From: Thermococcus sp. 18S1
GTDB taxonomy: Archaea; Methanobacteriota_B; Thermococci; Thermococcales; Thermococcaceae
Assembly (NCBI RefSeq): GCF_012027645.1
Contig: NZ_SNUU01000001.1
Location: forward strand, 310,001-374,000
Direction of reading: 5' to 3'
Length of the DNA stretch: 64,000 nucleotides
The first letter of the stretch is position 1. Every line of letters starts with the position of its first letter. Below, piece by piece: positions 45,541 to 55,632 of the stretch. The notes beneath the pieces are model-generated. The model was not told the origin of the DNA. It was given only the letters and a program-made list of their open reading frames with translations, and did no database searches. Position numbers and translations under genes: made by a program.

Positions 45541-45550
45541 GATTTATAAA
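45541..45550 (+). promoter_or_regulatory. TATA box of the tRNA-Phe/tRNA-Gly unit
   Basis: GATTTATAAA at 45541-45550, about 30 bases before tRNA-Phe. The second tRNA gene begins 10 bases after the first and has no TATA of its own. Confidence 0.5.
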
Positions 45551-45578
45551 TCCGCTCCAGCCTTTTATCTTTGGACGT

Positions 45579-45655
45579 GGGGCGGTAGCTCAGCCTGGGA
45601 GAGCGCCGGACTGAAGATCCGGGTGTCGGGGGTTCAAATCCCCCTCGCCCCACCA
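45579..45655 (+). tRNA. tRNA-Phe (GAA)
   Basis: Cloverleaf with 7-bp acceptor (GGGGCGG and TCGCCCC, one G-T pair), D arm AGCTCAG...GAGAGC, anticodon stem CCGGA/TCCGG around loop CTGAAGA (anticodon GAA) and T loop GGTTCAAATCC. Discriminator A and CCA are encoded. No intron. Confidence 0.95.
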
Positions 45656-45665
45656 CTTCTCGCAT

Positions 45666-45743
45666 GCGGTGGTAGTCTAGCCTGGTCTAGGACACCGGCC
45701 TTCCAAGCCGGTGACCCGGGTTCAAATCCCGGCCACCGCACCA
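45666..45743 (+). tRNA. tRNA-Gly (TCC)
   Basis: Acceptor GCGGTGG/CCACCGC, anticodon stem CCGGC/GCCGG with loop CTTCCAA (anticodon TCC), T arm CCGGGTTCAAATCCCGG. CCA encoded. It follows tRNA-Phe by 10 bases and is probably on the same transcript. Confidence 0.95.
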
Positions 45744-46128
45744 CAATCTGTTTCTGGGGATTTCAAACTTCAAGAATTGCCCGCAGCACGTATTCTGTAC
45801 CAGACACAGGCGCCCGTTTGCTGGTCTAGGATGCATAACCATTTGTAAAATTTTCAACCCATTGGCGATTTTACGGGACTCCGTGCGTGCCGTATCATAG
45901 GCTCTCTCTTTTCTGCATTGATTGTCAGATTCTGCCAGGTTCAACTTACATTCCGGTGTATCATGATTTTACATATGGAAACTAAAAGTGCCGACAAAGC
46001 CGCCAACAATGAAATAATACTTTTTAAAATCGAAAGATTTATATGTTGATGCTAAAATCAGTGCTCTGATGAAGGGTATAATACCCGGATGACCATCTGA
46101 ACACATCGTAGAAAAGAGGTGTCCACAG
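45744..46128. other. Gene-free gap after tRNA-Gly with the subtilisin promoter
   Basis: 385 bases without a credible gene. The right part is AT-rich and holds a TATA box (GATTTATATG, 46037-46046) followed by a leader of about 60-65 bases with GAGGTG before the ATG of the protease gene. No att repeat of the tRNA end was seen. The left part shows nothing recognisable. Confidence 0.6.
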
Positions 46129-48087
46129 ATGAATGGGTGGAAGGCCATTGTGGTTGCAGTGTTCCTTATTGGTATGATGGCCGGAATGATAGCCGCAGCC
46201 CCTGCAAAGCCCACAACCCCGGTTCAGATCCAGCAGAAGAACTACGGTTTATTGACCCCGGGGTTGTTCAAGAAGGTTCAGGGAATGAACTGGAACCAGG
46301 AGATCAGCACGGTAATAATGTTCAACAGCCCCTCCGATAGGGACAGGGCACTTAGACTGCTGAAGGCTAGGGGGGCAGAGGTCAAGTATTCATACAAGAT
46401 TATCCCTGCAGTCGCCGTCAAGATGAAGGTCAGGGATCTGCTCCTCATCGCCGGCATGATTGATACAGGCTTCTTCGGCAACACCAGGGTCTCCGGAATA
46501 AAGTTCATCCAGGAGGATTACAAGGTTCAGGTTTCCGATGCTACTTCTGTTTCCCAGATTGGGGCAGACACCGTCTGGAACTCCCTCGGCTACGATGGCA
46601 GTGGTATAGTTGTTGCTGTCATTGATACCGGTATCGACGCCAGCCACCCCGACCTCCAGGGCAAGGTCGTGGCATGGTACGATGTCGTCAACGGCAAAAC
46701 CACCCCCTACGATGACAACGGACACGGAACCCACGTTGCCGGTATCGTTGCCGGAACCGGTGCGGTCAACTCACAGTACATCGGCGTCGCCCCCGGAGCG
46801 AAGCTCGTCGGCGTTAAGGTTCTCGCCGCTGACGGCTCAGGAACCATCTCGGATATAATCGCCGGCGTTGACTGGGTCGTCCAGAACAAGGACAAGTACG
46901 GAATCAAGGTCATCAACCTCTCCCTCGGCTCAAGCCAGAGCTCGGACGGCACCGACTCCCTGAGCCAGGCAGTCAACAACGCCTGGGCAGCTGGACTTGT
47001 CGTCTGTGTCGCCGCAGGAAACAGCGGCCCCAACACCTACACCGTCGGTTCTCCGGCCGCCGCTGACAAGGTCATAACGGTCGGAGCGGTGGACAGCACC
47101 GACACCATAGCCAGCTTCTCCAGCAGGGGACCGACCGCCGACGGAAGGCTCAAGCCGGAAGTCGTTGCCCCGGGTGTTGACATCATCGCCCCGAGGGCCA
47201 GCGGAACCAGCATGGGTACCCCGATAGACAACTACTACACCAAGGCCTCTGGAACCAGCATGGCCACCCCGCACGTTGCCGGTGCTGCCGCCCTCATACT
47301 CCAGGCCCACCCGACATGGAGCCCCGACAAGATAAAGACGGCCTTCATCGAGACTGCCGACATAGTCGCCCCGACCGAGATAGCTGACATCGCCTACGGT
47401 GCAGGTAGGATCAACGTCTACAAGGCCATAAACTACGACAACTACGCCAAGCTCGTCTTCACCGGCTCGGTCGCCGACAAGGGAAGCGCCACCCACGCCT
47501 TCGACATCAGCGGCGCGACCTTCGTTACCGCGACCCTTTACTGGGACAACAGCGGAAGCGATATCGACCTCTACCTCTACGACCCGAACGGCAACCAAGT
47601 CGACTACTCATACACCGCCTACTACGGCTTCGAAAAGGTCGGCTACTACAACCCGACCTCCGGCACCTGGACGCTCAAGGTCGTCAGCTACTCCGGAAGC
47701 GCCAACTACCAGGTGGACGTTGTCAGCGATGGCTCCCTCAGCGAATCCAGCGGCGGTGGCGGGGGGACCCAGCCCACCGTTGACGAGCAGACCTTCACCG
47801 GCTACGTCCACGACTACTACGACAAGAGCGACAGCTTCAAGATGACCGTTAACAGCGGTGCCACCAAGATAACCGGTGACCTCGTCTTCGACACCAGCGC
47901 CCACGACCTCGATCTGTACCTCTACGACCCGAACGGCAACCTCGTTGACCGCTCCGAGAGCTACAACAGCAACGAGCACGTCGAGTACAGCAACCCCGCT
48001 CCGGGCGACTGGACGTTCCTCGTCTACGCCTACAACACCTACGGATGGGCCTCGTACACCCTCTACGGAAAGGTCTACTACGGCTGA
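46129..48087 (+). CDS. Secreted subtilisin-like serine protease (Tk-SP type)
   Basis: 652 residues, same plan as Tk-SP of T. kodakarensis. Signal peptide (1-24), inhibitory propeptide (about 25-135), catalytic domain (136-420) and two PPC/jelly-roll domains (about 440-540 and 565-652) joined by a Ser/Gly linker. Catalytic triad: Asp166 (VIDTGID), His199 (NGHGTHVAG), Ser377 (GTSMATPH); oxyanion Asn298 (AAGNSG). A decoy GTSMGTP occurs at 359-365. The jelly rolls carry [12 protein letters not shown] and [12 protein letters not shown]. Extracellular, for peptide scavenging; the second C-terminal domain may be a C-propeptide removed on maturation. Confidence 0.95.
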   Translation: MNGWKAIVVAVFLIGMMAGMIAAAPAKPTTPVQIQQKNYGLLTPGLFKKVQGMNWNQEISTVIMFNSPSDRDRALRLLKARGAEVKYSYKIIPAVAVKMKVRDLLLIAGMIDTGFFGNTRVSGIKFIQEDYKVQVSDATSVSQIGADTVWNSLGYDGSGIVVAVIDTGIDASHPDLQGKVVAWYDVVNGKTTPYDDNGHGTHVAGIVAGTGAVNSQYIGVAPGAKLVGVKVLAADGSGTISDIIAGVDWVVQNKDKYGIKVINLSLGSSQSSDGTDSLSQAVNNAWAAGLVVCVAAGNSGPNTYTVGSPAAADKVITVGAVDSTDTIASFSSRGPTADGRLKPEVVAPGVDIIAPRASGTSMGTPIDNYYTKASGTSMATPHVAGAAALILQAHPTWSPDKIKTAFIETADIVAPTEIADIAYGAGRINVYKAINYDNYAKLVFTGSVADKGSATHAFDISGATFVTATLYWDNSGSDIDLYLYDPNGNQVDYSYTAYYGFEKVGYYNPTSGTWTLKVVSYSGSANYQVDVVSDGSLSESSGGGGGTQPTVDEQTFTGYVHDYYDKSDSFKMTVNSGATKITGDLVFDTSAHDLDLYLYDPNGNLVDRSESYNSNEHVEYSNPAPGDWTFLVYAYNTYGWASYTLYGKVYYG

Positions 48088-48128
48088 AGCTTTTTAACTT
48101 CTTTTTATCCTATTTACGGGGTGGTGAA

Positions 48129-49895
48129 ATGAGAGGCATTCTTGCGGTGGGAGTCCTTCTCATGCTGATCGTATCAACCGCATCCGGGGTTGAGGCAAGA
48201 AGCGCTGAAATCATACCCTACGTTTACGAACCCACCGTCCCCGACACGGCCTTCTCTGTTCTGGCGTTCTACGAGAACGGGGACTACGCACGTGTTCTGG
48301 AAGGCTGCGAATGGTTGATGATCCTGAAGACACCCTTCGACTCGTGGGGATTTGCCCACGGCGAGGAACACGAAGCAAAGTACACCGCGATGGCAATGAT
48401 GGCCCTGATGAGAGGAGAGCGGGTCGCCAGGGGGAGGTACAACTCAACCCTGAACAGTGCGGCGTACTGGCTCATATACACGCAGAACCCCGACGGTTCA
48501 TGGGGGGACTACACAGACACGGCCCTTGCATTTCTTGCCCTGAGGGAGTTCCTTGATGGCGGATACGTAGACAGCAGACTTCGGGGCCTGGAGAAACAGA
48601 TTGAAGAAGCCCTGAGCCGCGCTCAGGGATGGCTCATGGTGGCAGAACCCAAGAGCGACGCAGATAGGATATTTGGATACATGGCCCTTGGAAAAACCGA
48701 TGAACTCCATGACATGAAGGTTAGCGGAGAGATGGAGGCGTACCGGGCATTTGCCCTTGCGTACCTCGGCAGCAAAATCGAGCTAAGTGGAGATTTCAAT
48801 TCGACAGTCGCCATAGCCATGGCGCTCTACGCCACGGGTGACGAGAGGTACATGAGGGAGCTCATTGAAAGGGAACACTTCGGATTCTGGGGTGTTCTCC
48901 ACTACCGCGTCCTCGATCTGCTGGCGGTTTCCAAGATACAGGGCTTTGGGGAGCTCAGAACCGCGGCCTGCCCATACCTGGATAGATTAAAGCCGACGAC
49001 CGATTTCGAGGGGGTCGTACTTGCCGACTACTACATGACCTGCAACAAAACGCCGCCCCTCCCCTCAAACTATTCCAATCTCCTGCCCTGGCAGGTGGCG
49101 GAGCTCGCGAGGATAAAGGCTGCTCTGGGGAAGGATTATAGAGACGAGGTAAGCTACCTCATATCCACTGGGAACGCTGGAGTCTGGAAGGACTTCTACA
49201 ACACCGCCTACGTGATCTGGGTTTTCAAGGGGCTTAACGTGAGCTACAATTACTCCCCCTCGCTTCGGTACCTGAGGGAAAACCTTACCTGGATGCTCGA
49301 GACGGAGAACCTCAAAACGGGGAACCCGATTTACTACAACGTGCCGACCTACTACTTCGCCTATGCACTGATGGTCTTCAGGGACTTCCGAATGAACGAA
49401 GAGCTCAACAGAACCCTCGACGTGCTGGAGGAGAGACAGTACGAGAACGGCGCCTTTCCCTATACTCAGGGCTCCGTTGCGGGAATAACCTCAACCGCCA
49501 GAGCCGTCTGGGCGCTCCAGGAGGCGGGACTTACAGAAATGAAGCTTTACAGGCGTGGGGTCACCTTCCTCAAGAACCTGCTGTACACCAGAATTCAAGA
49601 GCCCACCGTGGATGAGGGGACTGCAAAGCTGGCCAACGCCACATTCATCCTGGTAAAGAACGGAAAGTACGCAGGTAACACCACCGAAATGGCTTCAATC
49701 TCCGGGGTTGACGGCTACGTGGTGATATATCCCTCCAAGAGCCCGCTGGAAATAAGAGCCTACCCCGTTGAGGGCTTTACCTCCGCAGAACCGGCACAGG
49801 AAGAGAGAACGACCGCCTACGCGTACATAGTGGCTGGGGCTCTACTGATTGCCCTCGCGGTAGTCATTGTCAGAAGAAAGAAGAAAGGGCGTTGA
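48129..49895 (+). CDS. Secreted alpha/alpha-toroid protein, membrane-anchored (terpenoid cyclase-like fold)
   Basis: 588 residues: signal peptide (1-20), a long helical region with prenyltransferase/squalene-oxidase-like repeats (DGSWGDYTDTALAFLAL at about 118-134, GAFPYTQGSVAGITSTARAVW, in part QGSVAGITSTARAVWAL, near 460), then one C-terminal helix (YIVAGALLIALAVVIV) and a basic tail RRKKKGR. No DxDD catalytic motif was seen, so binding rather than cyclisation is likely. It follows the subtilisin by 41 bp and may be its partner or protein substrate handler. GGTGGTGAA precedes the ATG. Confidence 0.75.
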   Translation: MRGILAVGVLLMLIVSTASGVEARSAEIIPYVYEPTVPDTAFSVLAFYENGDYARVLEGCEWLMILKTPFDSWGFAHGEEHEAKYTAMAMMALMRGERVARGRYNSTLNSAAYWLIYTQNPDGSWGDYTDTALAFLALREFLDGGYVDSRLRGLEKQIEEALSRAQGWLMVAEPKSDADRIFGYMALGKTDELHDMKVSGEMEAYRAFALAYLGSKIELSGDFNSTVAIAMALYATGDERYMRELIEREHFGFWGVLHYRVLDLLAVSKIQGFGELRTAACPYLDRLKPTTDFEGVVLADYYMTCNKTPPLPSNYSNLLPWQVAELARIKAALGKDYRDEVSYLISTGNAGVWKDFYNTAYVIWVFKGLNVSYNYSPSLRYLRENLTWMLETENLKTGNPIYYNVPTYYFAYALMVFRDFRMNEELNRTLDVLEERQYENGAFPYTQGSVAGITSTARAVWALQEAGLTEMKLYRRGVTFLKNLLYTRIQEPTVDEGTAKLANATFILVKNGKYAGNTTEMASISGVDGYVVIYPSKSPLEIRAYPVEGFTSAEPAQEERTTAYAYIVAGALLIALAVVIVRRKKKGR

Positions 49896-49910
49896 GGAAC
49901 CTTTCTTTTT

Positions 49911-50966
49911 TCAGGTGGTCGAGGCCTCTTCGTCGTTGTAGAGCTCATCACCGAGCTCTATCTTTTCCTCGAAGCCCTTCGAGCCCTCGAGGGTCTGAAT
50001 CCTAAACATGTAGCTCTTGTACCAGTTGTAGGTCGGCTTGACCTTGACCGGCAGGAGCTTCCAGGCGCGGGTCTCTTCCTCGTAGCCCCAGTTGACGTAC
50101 TCGTTGAAGTTCCTGATTATGTCGGTGATGACGACTCCGAACTCGTTGATGAGGACCTTCTGGATCTCCTTCCACTTGTCGAGCGAGCTCTCGCGCCTCG
50201 TTATGCCAAAGTAGCCGGCGCAACCCGGACCCTTCAGGGTCGCTATTCCCCTTCCGACGAACGCCCTTATGGCGTCAACCGTCTCGGGCGGGTCGGTGAT
50301 GAAGGTGTCGAACTTGTGGAGCGCGTAGTCAGGGAGCGGCTCGCGGAGGTCAAAGGTGAACATCTCGATGTTCTCGTAGCCGAGCTCGTCGGCGGTCTTC
50401 TCGATGAACTTCACGAGGCGCTCGTCTATGTCGAGGACGGCTATCCTCTTGGGAAGCCCGCTGAGCATCAGCGCTATGCTCGTGAGGTCGTCGTCGCCGA
50501 GGACGAAGACCTCCTTGTTCTCAAGGTCCCCGCGGGTGTGCATGAGGGCTATCCTGGCAACGGTGGTCTCGGGGGTAACGTAGGCCTGGTCGAAGTCGTG
50601 CTTTGGCTGTGGGCGGTCTTTGACTATCTCCTTGAACTGCTCAAGGAGGTCGCTGAACGCTGAAAACTCGACCGTTTTGCCCTCGCAGTGAGAGCAGGTG
50701 TAGTCCTTCCTGGCACCTATTCCATACTTCTCCACCAGCTTCCTGCCGCTCTGAGTGAGAACGACGCTCGGGCCGTCGAAGGCCACGTAGCCGAGCTCGT
50801 GGAGTGCGGTGACAACGGCAACGACGAGCGGGAGCGGCTCCTCACTGAGGTCAACGATTCTCCAGACGTCTCCGCTCGCCTGGATGGCGCTCAGAACGTT
50901 CTCAACGGTTCTCTCGTAAACGGGGATGCTCGTCTTCTCCTTAACCTTTTCCACTATCTCCTTCAT
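49911..50966 (-). CDS. bpsA: N4-bis(aminopropyl)spermidine synthase (branched-chain polyamine synthase)
   Basis: 351 residues, same as the T. kodakarensis BpsA. Winged-helix N-terminus, a zinc-like CSHCE (about 91-95), and the Rossmann-like catalytic domain with GDDDLTS, DIDERLV and TDPPET. It adds aminopropyl groups from decarboxylated SAM to spermidine to make the branched polyamine that supports growth at high temperature. Start at 50966 (MKEIVEKVKEK); the longer open frame to 51128 is upstream sequence. Tail Asp/Glu-rich (NDEEAS) is flexible in the known enzyme. Divergent from the PP-loop gene. Confidence 0.93.
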   Translation of the reverse strand: MKEIVEKVKEKTSIPVYERTVENVLSAIQASGDVWRIVDLSEEPLPLVVAVVTALHELGYVAFDGPSVVLTQSGRKLVEKYGIGARKDYTCSHCEGKTVEFSAFSDLLEQFKEIVKDRPQPKHDFDQAYVTPETTVARIALMHTRGDLENKEVFVLGDDDLTSIALMLSGLPKRIAVLDIDERLVKFIEKTADELGYENIEMFTFDLREPLPDYALHKFDTFITDPPETVDAIRAFVGRGIATLKGPGCAGYFGITRRESSLDKWKEIQKVLINEFGVVITDIIRNFNEYVNWGYEEETRAWKLLPVKVKPTYNWYKSYMFRIQTLEGSKGFEEKIELGDELYNDEEASTT

Positions 50967-51075
50967 CGCAAGCACCTCCAGAAGCATTTTTTGTTCGTGA
51001 ACGGGGTTAAGGTGGGTCTCTTTTAAGGTTTTCCCAGCGGCAAGTTTAATAAACAGTTCCCCGATTTGGTCTCCG

Positions 51076-51816
51076 ATGATAGGCCCCGTTGGAGATGACT
51101 TCGTCAAAAGGTACCGGCTTGAGTACAACCTGGACGCCCTTGAGAGGGTTAGGGGAGAGATCGGCGAAGAAGCCTATTCCCGCCTGAAAGCCCTGATAGA
51201 GTACCGTCTCCACGGGAAGGAGTTTGACCGCTCGCCTATCGACGTTAAGATAGCCCTCGCCTTTTCCGCCGGTTCGGACAGCACGGCGTCCCTTAAAATA
51301 CTCCGCTGGGCCGGCTTCGACGTTGTCCCGGTTATGGCAAAGCTCCCGCAGATGAGGGAGCCGGTTCTCCTCAACGCCATGACGCAGGGTGCGGTTTTCG
51401 TGGAGATACCGGGATACATGGACGAGATGAAGGAGCAGATAAGGAAGAGGGCACCCGTCTGCGGCCGCTGTCACACGATGGTCATGGATGCTATCGAAGA
51501 CTACGCCAGGGAGAACGGGATAAAGATAGTGGCGAGCGGTGACCTGCTGAGCTCAGGGCTTATCTCGATCCACAGAAAGGACGACCTGGTTATTCTGAAC
51601 CTCCCGGCCTTTCTGGCCCTTGACAAGGGCGAGGCGATAGCGACCCTCGGACGGAAGTATGCCCTCGGCTTCGGATGCACCCTCTGGAGGTCGGCCGCAA
51701 AGAATTCGCCGGTTCTGAAGAGGTTCGGCATCCAAAGGGTCCTGAGGGAGCTCCGGGCCAGGGCGCTTACTCCCGAGATGGCGGAGAAACTGATATTCGA
51801 CATCCTATCCCAGTAG
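51076..51816 (+). CDS. PP-loop superfamily ATPase
   Basis: 246 residues. The pyrophosphate loop is FSAGSDSTAS (67-76). A CGRCH motif (about residue 133) suggests a metal or FeS site, like tRNA thiolation enzymes. GDLLSSGLISIH and FGCTLWRS follow. The exact reaction is unknown: tRNA thiolation (TtuA-like) or another adenylation of a substrate. It is divergent from bpsA, 109 bp apart; no further gene is coupled. Confidence 0.8.
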   Translation: MIGPVGDDFVKRYRLEYNLDALERVRGEIGEEAYSRLKALIEYRLHGKEFDRSPIDVKIALAFSAGSDSTASLKILRWAGFDVVPVMAKLPQMREPVLLNAMTQGAVFVEIPGYMDEMKEQIRKRAPVCGRCHTMVMDAIEDYARENGIKIVASGDLLSSGLISIHRKDDLVILNLPAFLALDKGEAIATLGRKYALGFGCTLWRSAAKNSPVLKRFGIQRVLRELRARALTPEMAEKLIFDILSQ

Positions 51817-51878
51817 CTACCCATTTCTGACCCAAAAGGTTTAAATCTGTCGTCCTGAACTTCACCCAGGTGGTGAAT

Positions 51879-52409
51879 ATGGTAACAAAAGAGGAAGTTG
51901 AAAATATCATCAAAGGGATAGTTGATGAGAAGTTCGTAAAATCCATAGAGGTTGATGAAAAGGGCAACGTAACGGTCACCCTCGCAAAGGACACCCCGAA
52001 CATTGACGACGTGCTCATAAAGCTCAACACGGAGCTCGGAAAGATCGAGGGAGTTGGCACCATAATGATAAACCGCGAGAGGGAAAAGAAGGCCGAAGAA
52101 AACGTCGAGCTGAACAAGGACATGATACTGGAAAAGCTCAAGGAAGTCATAGACCCCGAGATAGGTGTGGACGTCGTCAACCTGGGCCTTATATACCAGC
52201 TGGACATAAGGCCGGACAACACAGTCTACGTCAAGATGACGATGACGACCCCGGGCTGTCCGCTGACCATGTGGATTCTCCGGGCGGTAGAGGACAAGAT
52301 ACTCGAGGTTCCGGGCGTTAAGGACGCCGAGATCGAGCTCACCTTCGATCCGCCGTGGACTCCCGAGAGAATAAGCGAGGAATACAAGAAAAGGTTGGGG
52401 CTTTTCTGA
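51879..52409 (+). CDS. MIP18/DUF59 family iron-sulfur assembly protein
   Basis: 176 residues. The DUF59 core is at residues about 80-175: LKEVIDPEIGVDVVNLGLIYQ (in part IDPEIGVDVVNLGL), MTTPGCPL with the conserved Cys, and TFDPPWTPERIS. The first 65 residues look like a degenerate half of the same fold (VENIIKGIVDEK). MIP18/SufT-type proteins help deliver FeS clusters. A ferredoxin gene lies 130 bp downstream. GGTGGTGAAT is before the start; an in-frame GTG at 51870 adds three residues. Confidence 0.88.
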   Translation: MVTKEEVENIIKGIVDEKFVKSIEVDEKGNVTVTLAKDTPNIDDVLIKLNTELGKIEGVGTIMINREREKKAEENVELNKDMILEKLKEVIDPEIGVDVVNLGLIYQLDIRPDNTVYVKMTMTTPGCPLTMWILRAVEDKILEVPGVKDAEIELTFDPPWTPERISEEYKKRLGLF

Positions 52410-52745
<336 letters not shown>

Positions 52746-52813
52746 AGCCTCTTCTTTTTCCCCTTCATTGAACACCGCTTTTCTGAAAGACAATTAAGAA
52801 ATAGAAGAGGAAG

Positions 52814-53986
52814 TCACTCCAGGCCCAGTCCAAACTTCTCGGCCTGCTCAAGCACGTACTCCCTTACCTCCCGCGCCTTCGGTAGCTCCGCCACTATCTC
52901 CCCGTTCTCGATAAGCGGCTTGATGAGCGGCTCAACCTTTGCACCGCAGACAGGACAGCGTTCGAGCTTTTTGTCCGCCGGAACGCGGTGGTAGTGGCCC
53001 TTCTCACAGCGGTATATCTGCTTTCTTCCGCTGAGCTTGCCGCGCTTCGTTATCGGCTTCCCCTCGATCTCCACTATGTCGAGCGAGAAGTCAACGGGTT
53101 TGGCGCTGGCTATCGAGCCTCCAACGCCGAAGGCATCCGCAACGTCCACTATCTCACTTATGCTCTCCTCGTCCAAACCGCCGCTCACGAAGATTTTGAC
53201 GTGCTCGTGGCCCCTCAGGTCGAGCTCCCAGCGAACCTCCTCGATTATCCTCCTGAAGTTGCCCCTCCTGGAGCTCGGAGTGTCGAGCCTGACCGCGGTG
53301 AGCCTCTCGCCAAGCGCTTCAGCCGCCATCAACGCTTCAAACTTCTCGTCGCAGAGAGTATCAACTAAGGCGGTTCTCGGAACCTCGGGCTCAACGACCT
53401 CGTCGAAGTACTTCCAGGCCTTCACCTGATCGCCGACTACCAGGATAAGCGCGTGGGGCATCGTGCCGACGGGCTTCTCCCCCATCATCTCTGCTCCCAT
53501 GACCCCAGAAACACCGTCGCAGCCGCCTATGAAGGCCGAGCGGTCTATCATCGGCGCTATTGCCGGGTGCATGTGCCTTATGCCGAAGGAATAGACCGGC
53601 TTGAAGTTCGCGGCTATCTTCGTCCTGAGTGCGGCGGTGGCTATTCCCGTCGCCTGACTGAGCATTCCAAGCAGGGCGGTCTCGTAGATTCCAAACTCCT
53701 TGTAGTAGCCCTCTATCTGGAGAACGGGCTCGTAGGGGTGGAATATTGTTCCCTCCGGCATCGCGTAGACGTTCACGGGGAGCCCCTCAAGGAGCTTTGC
53801 AACCTCCTCGATTCCCGCCAGAACCCCCCACTTCCAGCCCTTCGGAAGGGAAGTCGTTGTCACGTCGGCGAAAACCTTCCTGTGGATGCCCTTCTCGACG
53901 AGTATCTTCTTCGTTCTGATGAAGTAAACGTCCGTGGTCCTTCCGGCTTTGATATCGTCCTCATGGGCGATGTAGAAGTCTCTCAT
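52814..53986 (-). CDS. pncB: Nicotinate phosphoribosyltransferase
   Basis: 390 residues. Motifs: EGTIFHPYEPVLQIEG near residue 80, GIRHMHPAIAP with the phosphate site, and VDVADAFGVGGSIA. A C-terminal zinc ribbon (RCEKGHYH and CPVCGAKV) is as in archaeal NAPRTase. It makes nicotinate mononucleotide for NAD. A single gene. GAGGAGAA lies just upstream of the ATG at 53986. Confidence 0.93.
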   Translation of the reverse strand: MRDFYIAHEDDIKAGRTTDVYFIRTKKILVEKGIHRKVFADVTTTSLPKGWKWGVLAGIEEVAKLLEGLPVNVYAMPEGTIFHPYEPVLQIEGYYKEFGIYETALLGMLSQATGIATAALRTKIAANFKPVYSFGIRHMHPAIAPMIDRSAFIGGCDGVSGVMGAEMMGEKPVGTMPHALILVVGDQVKAWKYFDEVVEPEVPRTALVDTLCDEKFEALMAAEALGERLTAVRLDTPSSRRGNFRRIIEEVRWELDLRGHEHVKIFVSGGLDEESISEIVDVADAFGVGGSIASAKPVDFSLDIVEIEGKPITKRGKLSGRKQIYRCEKGHYHRVPADKKLERCPVCGAKVEPLIKPLIENGEIVAELPKAREVREYVLEQAEKFGLGLE

Positions 53987-54074
53987 TTCTCCTCACCTGA
54001 TAGGGAGTTCTCACCATCCGATTTAAGGATTTCCAATGACAAACCTTATTGGGAATAACGTCAAACTATAAACT

Positions 54075-54872
54075 ATGACGGGAACGAAATCTCTCTCTGA
54101 ACTGATCTCCCTAAAGGGGAGGAAAGCCCTGATAACCGGTGCGGCATCCGGGATAGGCCGTGCGACGGCACTTCGCTTCGCCGAGGCCGGGGCAGATTTG
54201 GAGCTTGTGGATATAGACGAGTTTGGTCTGGAGGAAACCAAGGCGCTCGCCGAGGAGTTCGGCGTCGAGGTTGGCATTCACCGCGTTGACCTCTCGAAGA
54301 AAATTGAAGTAGACGCGCTCTGGGAGGCCCTGAAGGGCAGGGAACCGGATATTCTGGTGAATAACGCCGGCGTCTACTGGTTCAAGGACTTCACTGAGGT
54401 TGATGAGAGGTTCTACGAGAGGGTCATGGCGATAAACCTCGACTCCGTCTTCTGGATGTGCCAGCACTTCGTTCGGGCGAGAAAGGACAAGGGGGGAGTC
54501 ATAATCAACGTGAGCTCGATAGAGGCGTTCCTGCCCTTTGCCAAAGGCCTTGCCCACTACGACGCGGCCAAGCTTGGCGTGGTCGCACTCACCAGAGCGA
54601 TAGCGAGGGACTACGGCAAGAAAATCAGGGCCAACGTTGTGGTTCCAGGGGGCATAGAGACAGAAGGGGTAAAGAAGCTCAAGAAGGAGGCGATAATGAA
54701 GTTCGACATGGAGAAGATAGGTATCTCCTTCAACTTCAACGCGCGCCTCCCTATGGGCCGCTTCGGTCAGCCGGATGAGGTAGCCAGAGTCATGCTCTTC
54801 CTTGCAAGCGACCTATCAAGTTATGTCAACGGAGCGATAATCCCCGTGGACGGCGGATTCCTCTCGACCTGA
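54075..54872 (+). CDS. SDR family oxidoreductase
   Basis: 265 residues. NAD(P) site GAASGIGRA (21-29), NNAGVY, NVSSIEA (Ser), and the YxxxK pair in HYDAAKLG. The catalytic Ser is in the NVSS block. Family members reduce ketones or oxidise alcohols of sugars and secondary alcohols; Thermococcales relatives are tentatively alcohol or glucose dehydrogenases. The ATG at 54075 has no clear ribosome site. No neighbour gives a substrate. Confidence 0.87.
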   Translation: MTGTKSLSELISLKGRKALITGAASGIGRATALRFAEAGADLELVDIDEFGLEETKALAEEFGVEVGIHRVDLSKKIEVDALWEALKGREPDILVNNAGVYWFKDFTEVDERFYERVMAINLDSVFWMCQHFVRARKDKGGVIINVSSIEAFLPFAKGLAHYDAAKLGVVALTRAIARDYGKKIRANVVVPGGIETEGVKKLKKEAIMKFDMEKIGISFNFNARLPMGRFGQPDEVARVMLFLASDLSSYVNGAIIPVDGGFLST

Positions 54873-54935
54873 GCTTTAGAGCGTTGTACCAGTACATTAT
54901 TAACGCAAGCTTCCGAGTTTTCTTTGGTGAGGCCG

Positions 54936-55631
54936 ATGCGCGAGGATTTTGATATCGGCAGAATAATCCCTGGAGGGATTCTTCTAGTATCATACGGTCA
55001 GTACAGCCTCGGCTGGAAGATAGGTGTGGATTACCTCAAAAGAGAGATAGAGCGGGGCGCCTTTGGAATCATCATGAACACCACAGTTCCCATTAGGAAG
55101 CTCTGTGAGAGGACAAGGTTGGCGGGATTCGATATTTTAGAGACAGGTAAAAGAGGACAGTTGGCGGTTATAGATCTGTTCAACGAGCAGACCGGGCTCG
55201 ACTTCGTCTACCCCATTGATACTGTTGACAGAACCCTCATAATCCCCAGGATAGAGAAGGTAATGGAGGAGATACAAGCCAGATACAACCTCAAGAACAG
55301 AAGGGTCGTGGGGGCCATAGCGACCCTGGACGGCCTCTACGAGCTGTTCGGGGAAAAGTTTCTGAAGAACATGATGCGCCAGTACCTGATCCGGTCAGAG
55401 AGACTCCTGAGGGATGGTTATGATCACTGGACGATACTCATAGTCAACAGGGACACCATACCCCAAGAGCTCCACTCATGGATAATCAGCATCAGCGACT
55501 ACGTGATCCTGACCGAAGGCATAGTGAACAGAGAGAGCCTGATAGAAAACACGGTTCTTTTGAAGAGTCTGGCTCCGGGATTCTCCCAGAGGGTGTTTCA
55601 GACGACCGTGCCTGCAAAGAAGCTGCAATGA
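54936..55631 (+). CDS. DUF257 family protein (KaiC/RecA-like fold)
   Basis: 231 residues. The sequence looks like the Thermococcales-restricted DUF257 family: GRIIPGGILLVSYGQYSLGWKIG (in part PGGILLVSYGQYSLGW), GAFGIIMNTTVPI and AIATLDGLYELFGEKF. The order of strands suggests a RecA/KaiC-like core with a degenerate P-loop. No known activity. Start at 54936 with GGTGAGG upstream; the ORF from 54924 begins at TTG or GTG in that site. Convergent with the metallo-hydrolase gene at a 1-bp gap. Confidence 0.72.
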   Translation: MREDFDIGRIIPGGILLVSYGQYSLGWKIGVDYLKREIERGAFGIIMNTTVPIRKLCERTRLAGFDILETGKRGQLAVIDLFNEQTGLDFVYPIDTVDRTLIIPRIEKVMEEIQARYNLKNRRVVGAIATLDGLYELFGEKFLKNMMRQYLIRSERLLRDGYDHWTILIVNRDTIPQELHSWIISISDYVILTEGIVNRESLIENTVLLKSLAPGFSQRVFQTTVPAKKLQ

Positions 55632-55632
55632 G

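Noticed and set aside
45744-46036. Possible integrated element after tRNA-Gly
   Set aside because: No direct repeat of the tRNA 3' end and no integrase gene found in the window.
47203-47226. First GTSM motif in the subtilisin taken as the catalytic serine
   Set aside because: The second motif, GTSMATPH, has the full subtilase signature; the first is a known insertion in Tk-SP-type proteins.
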